Below, in pieces: positions 60,399 to 64,000 of a stretch of 64,000 nucleotides of DNA. The first letter of the stretch is position 1; every line of letters begins with the position of its first letter. Source of the DNA: an uncultured Collinsella sp. (lineage in GTDB: Bacteria > Actinomycetota > Coriobacteriia > Coriobacteriales > Coriobacteriaceae); assembly GCA_900540855.1 (NCBI GenBank), contig UQHK01000010.1, positions 16,481 to 80,480 of the forward strand. The letters are read 5' to 3'. The notes beneath the pieces are model-generated. The model saw nothing but the letters and a program-made list of their open reading frames with translations, ran no database searches and was not told the DNA's origin. Both the position numbers and the translations under genes were made by a program.

Positions 60399-61430
60399 TT
60401 AGTTGAATTTGAAGATCTTTGAGGCAAGACGGTATAGGCCGAGTGTGGTTTTGTCTCCGGCACGACCGCGGAGGTTAGTGAAGAAGCCGACCACACCGTA
60501 ACGTGCACGACGATACATACGCTCGTCATAGGCCTTCAAATCATTCCACAGCGTCTTCAGACGCTCATCGGCACAATCCTCGTCGGAAAGCTTGGTGAGC
60601 ACCGAGCAGATCGCCATCATCATGGTGAAGTAGCCCAACATGTACGAACGCAGACGCGACGACTCGACATCGCTGTACAGGTGGTACGACTCCATCATGA
60701 TACGCGTAACACGGAACTGCTGGTCCAGACGCTTGACCATCGTGGCCTCGTTGACACTCTGGCCCTCGCGACCGATAAAGTAGCGATAGAGGTCGATGTC
60801 GGCGTAGTACATGGTCTTGCAACGCGGCAGCGGCACGTAGGCGTAGATGTTGTCCACATAGAACGTGTGCGGCGGCATGGGCAGGTTGGACTCGCGCAGC
60901 ACATCCGTGCGATAGCACAGGCTGTGCATGAGCAGATTCTGGTCCAAACGGAAATGGCCGATCTGGTCCCAGGTAAAGATCTTTTTTCGAGGCAGGGCAA
61001 ACTTGTAACCAATGGCCGTATGCGTACCCTCGTAAACCTTCTCGTACACGTAGTTCGAGATAAACAGGTCAACGCGCTGGTCGCGCTCTTCAAAGCCGCG
61101 CAGAATCGACAGCATGGTCGAAAGGGCAGCGCCGTCAAGCCAGTCGTCCGAGTCGACGACCTTGTAGTAGGTGCCCTGCGCCTCGCGCAGACCCGAAAGG
61201 ACGGCAATACCGTGGCCGCCATTCTCCTGGTGCACCGCGCGGATGATTCCAGGATAACGGGCCTCCCACTCGTCGGCCTTGGCGGCCGTCTCGTCCTTGG
61301 AGCCGTCGTCCACCACGATAATCTCGATATCGGTGGCGTAATTGCTCCCCTCCAAGATGGAGGTGATGCAATGGTCCATGTCCTTGGCGGCGTTATACGA
61401 GGGAATACCGAATGTTATGACTTTATGCAT
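60399..61430 (-). CDS. Family 2 glycosyltransferase
   Basis: 343-aa GT-A fold glycosyltransferase. The N-terminal nucleotide-sugar site ITFGIPSYNAAKDMDHCITS, the Asp pairs in VVDDGSKDE and VVDSDDWLDG (DxD), and a basic C-terminal part are visible. No membrane helix. It overlaps the 3' end of glf by 8 bases, so it probably uses UDP-galactofuranose or builds a galactofuranose-containing surface polysaccharide; that link is inference from the neighbour. An in-frame ATG at 61448 is a possible earlier start. Confidence 0.9.
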   Translation of the reverse strand: MHKVITFGIPSYNAAKDMDHCITSILEGSNYATDIEIIVVDDGSKDETAAKADEWEARYPGIIRAVHQENGGHGIAVLSGLREAQGTYYKVVDSDDWLDGAALSTMLSILRGFEERDQRVDLFISNYVYEKVYEGTHTAIGYKFALPRKKIFTWDQIGHFRLDQNLLMHSLCYRTDVLRESNLPMPPHTFYVDNIYAYVPLPRCKTMYYADIDLYRYFIGREGQSVNEATMVKRLDQQFRVTRIMMESYHLYSDVESSRLRSYMLGYFTMMMAICSVLTKLSDEDCADERLKTLWNDLKAYDERMYRRARYGVVGFFTNLRGRAGDKTTLGLYRLASKIFKFN

Positions 61431-62625
61431 GGCAGGCGATAATCTCATCCGAAAGATCGAGGGCGGAATTGGTCACGGCATCCATATCGTAGTAACGATA
61501 CTCGGCCAGACGACCCACCGGGTGGAAGTTTGTCAGGTTCTGGACGCGCTCAAGATAGCGCTCATAGAGCTCACGGTTCTCGGGCTCAAGAATGGCGTAA
61601 TACGGCGTCTCGCCCGAGCCGGGCGTATAGGCCTTGGAGTGCTCCTTCATGATGGTGGTCTTGCCGGGCAGGACCTGACCAGTCATGTTCTTGAACTCGG
61701 TAATGCGGGTGTAGTCCTCGCTCGTGGTGTAGTTGACGGTGCCCACGGGCTGGAACTGATCCATATCGAGCGTCTCGAACTTCATGTCGAGCGTGCGGTA
61801 CGGCAGCGCGCCCAGGTCGAGGTTGAACAGCTCATCGAGCGGACCGGTATAGACGATCTCGCCGCCGTAGACCTTGCCGTCGACCTTGACGGTTGTCTCG
61901 TCGATCTCGAAGAGATCGCGAGCATCCACGTCGCAGAACACATCAATCAGGTCGTGGTCGAGCATGTGCTCAAACAGCGCCGTGTAGCCATCCTGCGGCA
62001 TACCCTGGAAGGGGGCCTGCGGGAAGTAGCGGTCATCGTCGCCCACAAAGACGGGAACGCGGCCGGTGATCGAGGGATCGATCTGGTCGGGCGTCTGGCC
62101 CCACTGCTTCATGGTGTAATGCAAAAAGACGTTCTCGTAGACGTAATCGGCGACCTCGGCCAAGTCGGGGTCGTTCTTCTTACGCAGCTCCATGATGGGC
62201 ACTTTGACATCCTTGCCAAAGGTCTCCACGAGCTTCTGATACAGCTCCTCGCCGCGCTCATCACCAAAGGCGAGCTTGAGACTCGCATGGTTGAAGGGCA
62301 CGGGCATAAGGGTACCGTTGATGTTGGCGAGCACCTTGTGCTGATAATCCGTCCACTTGGTAAAGCGCGACAGGAAATTATGCACGCGCTCGTTAAAGGT
62401 GTGATAGATATGCGGACCGTACTCGTGGATCAGGATTCCGGCCTCGTCAGTGCAGTCATAGGCATTGCCCGCAATGTGGCTACGGCGCTCCAAAACGGCA
62501 ACACGATAGCCGATGGTCTCGGCAAGACGGCGGGCGCAAACGGCACCGGCATATCCAGCACCGACGACAATCATGTCGTACGCGCCGGCGTTAAAGCCTT
62601 CAGGCAGGCCTGAGGTAATCTGCAT
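61423..62625 (-). CDS. glf: UDP-galactopyranose mutase Glf
   Basis: 400-aa flavoenzyme that interconverts UDP-galactopyranose and UDP-galactofuranose for cell-surface glycans. The FAD-binding Rossmann motif MIVVGAGYAGAVCARRLAE is near the N-terminus, followed by HIAGNAYDCTDEAG and HEYGPHIYHT, typical of the enzyme; the Arg/Tyr substrate residues lie in MKQWGQTP and EYRYYDMD. AAGGAG precedes the ATG. The following glycosyltransferase gene overlaps it by 8 bases. Confidence 0.96.
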   Translation of the reverse strand: MQITSGLPEGFNAGAYDMIVVGAGYAGAVCARRLAETIGYRVAVLERRSHIAGNAYDCTDEAGILIHEYGPHIYHTFNERVHNFLSRFTKWTDYQHKVLANINGTLMPVPFNHASLKLAFGDERGEELYQKLVETFGKDVKVPIMELRKKNDPDLAEVADYVYENVFLHYTMKQWGQTPDQIDPSITGRVPVFVGDDDRYFPQAPFQGMPQDGYTALFEHMLDHDLIDVFCDVDARDLFEIDETTVKVDGKVYGGEIVYTGPLDELFNLDLGALPYRTLDMKFETLDMDQFQPVGTVNYTTSEDYTRITEFKNMTGQVLPGKTTIMKEHSKAYTPGSGETPYYAILEPENRELYERYLERVQNLTNFHPVGRLAEYRYYDMDAVTNSALDLSDEIIACHA

Positions 62626-62700
62626 CGATACTCCTTGTCAAAAGCCACGGGCTCGTTAGCTGGGCTTTTCTCGAACATTCTTCGAGACATATTTATCAGA

Positions 62701-62729
62701 GCGATTATAGCGCTAATGCGTCCTATAAT
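62701..62729 (+). promoter_or_regulatory. Possible promoter of pta
   Basis: TATAAT at 62724-62729 with GCGATT 17 bases upstream (weak -35). It is 128 bases before the pta ATG and on the opposite side of glf. Confidence 0.5.
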
Positions 62730-62774
62730 GAGCTTGCCACACAAGGAAAGCTCAAGCACCGCGGCGTACATTAT

Positions 62775-62808
62775 TGAAAGGTAAACCCGCTAGCAGCGGG
62801 TTTATTCG
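62775..62808 (+). terminator. Hairpin with T-rich tail in the pta leader
   Basis: AAACCCGCT and AGCGGGTTT form a 9-bp stem with a short loop, followed by ATTCG. It lies between the promoter-like TATAAT and the pta start, so it may be an attenuator. Confidence 0.6.
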
Positions 62809-62856
62809 TGAACAGCCGGGCGCCTGGAGCTTAGCGAAACGCTTGCAAGGAGTAAC

Positions 62857-63837
62857 ATGAGCGATTTCCTAAACCGTATGAAGTCTGCCGCCAAGGCCGA
62901 CCTTAAGACCATCGTCCTGCCCGAGGGCGAGGATCCGCGCACCATCGTCGCGGCCAACAAGATCATCGAGGAAGGCCTGGCCAACATCGTCATCCTGGGC
63001 GATCCCAACGAGATCAACGTCCCCGGCGCCACCGTCATCGATCCGCGCAACGCCGAGAAGCACGAGGAGTACGCACAGAAGTTTGCCGAGCTCCGCGCCA
63101 AGAAGGGCGTTACCATCGAGCAGGCTCGCGCCCAGGTGATGGACGCCACCTACTTTGGCACTATGATGGTCAAGATGGGCGACGCCGACGGCCTGGTCTC
63201 CGGCGCCTGCCACTCCACCGCCGATACCCTGCGCCCCGCGCTGCAGATTCTCAAGACCGCCCCAGGCACCAAGCTGGTCTCGGCCTTCTTCGTGATGTGC
63301 ACCGACACCCCGCAGTTCGGCACCGACGGCACGCTGATCTTCGCCGACTGCGGCCTCAACATCAACCCGTCCTCCGACGAGCTCTCCGAGATCGCCATCG
63401 CCTCCGCTCACTCCTGGTCCACCTTCATGGGCAACGTTGAGCCGCACGTGGCCATGCTCTCCTACTCCACCATGGGCTCCGCCGGCGGCGAGGTTGCCAA
63501 GAAGGTCCAGGAGGCCGTGAAGTTCTGCAAGGAAAAGGCTCCCGAGCTCGCCATCGATGGCGACCTGCAGCTCGACGCTGCCATCGTCCCCACCGTCGCT
63601 CAGCTCAAGGCTCCCGGCTCCTCTGTCGCCGGCAAGGCCAACGTGCTCGTGTTCCCCGACCTCGAGGCCGGCAACATCGGCTACAAGCTGGTCCAGCGCT
63701 TCGCCGGTGCCGACGCCTACGGCCCCATCCTGCAGGGCATCGCCAAGCCGGTCAACGACCTGTCGCGCGGCTGCTCTGCCGACGACATCGTGGGTGTCGT
63801 AGCCATCACCGCCGTCCAGGCTCAGATGGCTGAGTAG
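62857..63837 (+). CDS. pta: Phosphate acetyltransferase Pta
   Basis: 326-aa enzyme converting acetyl-CoA and phosphate to acetyl phosphate in acetate fermentation. It is the short clostridial form, without the N-terminal regulatory domain. The family blocks are IVLPEGEDPRTIVAANKI, GDADGLVSGACHSTADTLRPAL and AMLSYSTMGSAGG, and the C-terminal NVLVFPDLEAGNIGYKLVQR is a good match. GCAAGGAG precedes the ATG. Acetate kinase is not in this window; it may follow on the right of a terminator. Confidence 0.97.
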   Translation: MSDFLNRMKSAAKADLKTIVLPEGEDPRTIVAANKIIEEGLANIVILGDPNEINVPGATVIDPRNAEKHEEYAQKFAELRAKKGVTIEQARAQVMDATYFGTMMVKMGDADGLVSGACHSTADTLRPALQILKTAPGTKLVSAFFVMCTDTPQFGTDGTLIFADCGLNINPSSDELSEIAIASAHSWSTFMGNVEPHVAMLSYSTMGSAGGEVAKKVQEAVKFCKEKAPELAIDGDLQLDAAIVPTVAQLKAPGSSVAGKANVLVFPDLEAGNIGYKLVQRFAGADAYGPILQGIAKPVNDLSRGCSADDIVGVVAITAVQAQMAE

Positions 63838-63894
63838 CGGACGCACTCGCCCGAAGGCCGTACGGGCTAACCCCTGAAAACGTCCTCGACCAAT

Positions 63895-63944
63895 GAAACG
63901 CCCCCGTTCTGCTCCTTCGGAGCTACGAACGGGGGCGTTTCTGG
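63895..63944. terminator. Bidirectional terminator after pta
   Basis: GAAACGCCCCCGTTC pairs with the matching arm GAACGGGGGCGTTTC around a CTGCTCCTTCGGAGCTAC inner hairpin. T or A runs lie on both sides, so it can serve pta and the gene on the right. Confidence 0.9.
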
Positions 63945-63954
63945 TCTGACGCTC

Positions 63955-64000
63955 CTATTTGGCAAGGTGTTTTTTAGAATCCATTTTGCGCTCGGCCTCG
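63955..64000 (-). CDS. C-terminal end of a minus-strand gene, cut by the right window edge
   Basis: Only the last 14 codons are visible on the minus strand, reading EAERKMDSKKHLAK and a TAG stop at 63957-63955, next to a shared terminator. The lysine-rich end has no recognisable family. Other frames close earlier, so a real gene is plausible but not certain. Confidence 0.4.
   Translation of the reverse strand, partial: EAERKMDSKKHLAK

Overview
The window looks like a chromosomal segment of a high-GC, anaerobic actinobacterium of class Coriobacteriia, most likely Collinsella. The evidence is a division and cell-wall (dcw) cluster with sepF, yggT and divIVA but no ftsA, arginine deiminase fermentation genes, a phosphate acetyltransferase, a short-form ThiC, and strongly C-ended codons with GGAGG-type ribosome binding sites. 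The genus is inferred from gene content and style; no rRNA or tRNA gene is present to confirm it.

Layout. 1-11.7 kb: mostly housekeeping genes. They are an M18 aminopeptidase (cut by the left edge), yaaA, a small membrane-anchored protein, TPP-riboswitch-controlled thiC and then thiD, an SGNH hydrolase, a PARG-like protein with an altered catalytic motif, a Bax-inhibitor-like membrane protein, a Pit phosphate transporter with its DUF47 partner, and a nitroreductase. 11.7-35.4 kb: one long minus-strand dcw cluster read from right to left: mraZ, rsmH, ftsL-like, ftsI, murF, mraY, murD, ftsW, murG, murC, murB, ftsQ, ftsZ, pgeF, then yggS, sepF, yggT and divIVA. The complete high-affinity phosphate operon pstSCAB-phoU sits between pgeF and yggS and is translationally coupled to pgeF. 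murE and ftsA are absent. 35.4-40.7 kb: xerD, pyrG, a winged-helix protein and a DUF1846 protein.

40.7-48.8 kb: an arginine deiminase locus read right to left as arcA, aminotransferase, second arcA, arcB and a YfcC-type transporter. The two arcA copies are a 1,272-bp duplication that looks identical. Their otherwise different upstream regions share promoter blocks and a repeated GAACGG-containing motif, so they look like a co-regulated pair. No carbamate kinase gene is in the window. 48.8-52.7 kb: polyphosphate kinase and an RlmD/TrmA-type RNA methyltransferase. 52.7-57.3 kb: an accessory block with an internally deleted IS3-family element, a PTS IIBC permease, a 6-phospho-beta-glucosidase and an EamA transporter. 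57.8-64 kb: a DJ-1/PfpI protein, maf, a P1-family peptidase, a GT2 glycosyltransferase overlapping glf (UDP-galactopyranose mutase), pta, and the tail of one more minus-strand gene.

The intergenic DNA is unusually structured. Three copies of a 59-nt element have 16-bp inverted arms, an invariant 27-nt centre length and a partly conserved asymmetric core (two near 5.5 kb, one at 57.6 kb). Two adjacent large inverted repeats near 60.1-60.4 kb have unrelated outer arms but the same inner primary-sequence blocks, as expected of a structured RNA or palindromic mobile repeat. Other long-arm hairpins lie near 1.4, 10.8, 35.7 and 52.7 kb. These elements, the arcA regulatory motif and the pst insertion are the least ordinary observations. 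Phosphate handling is prominent: Pit/DUF47, PstSCAB-PhoU and Ppk all occur within 42 kb.
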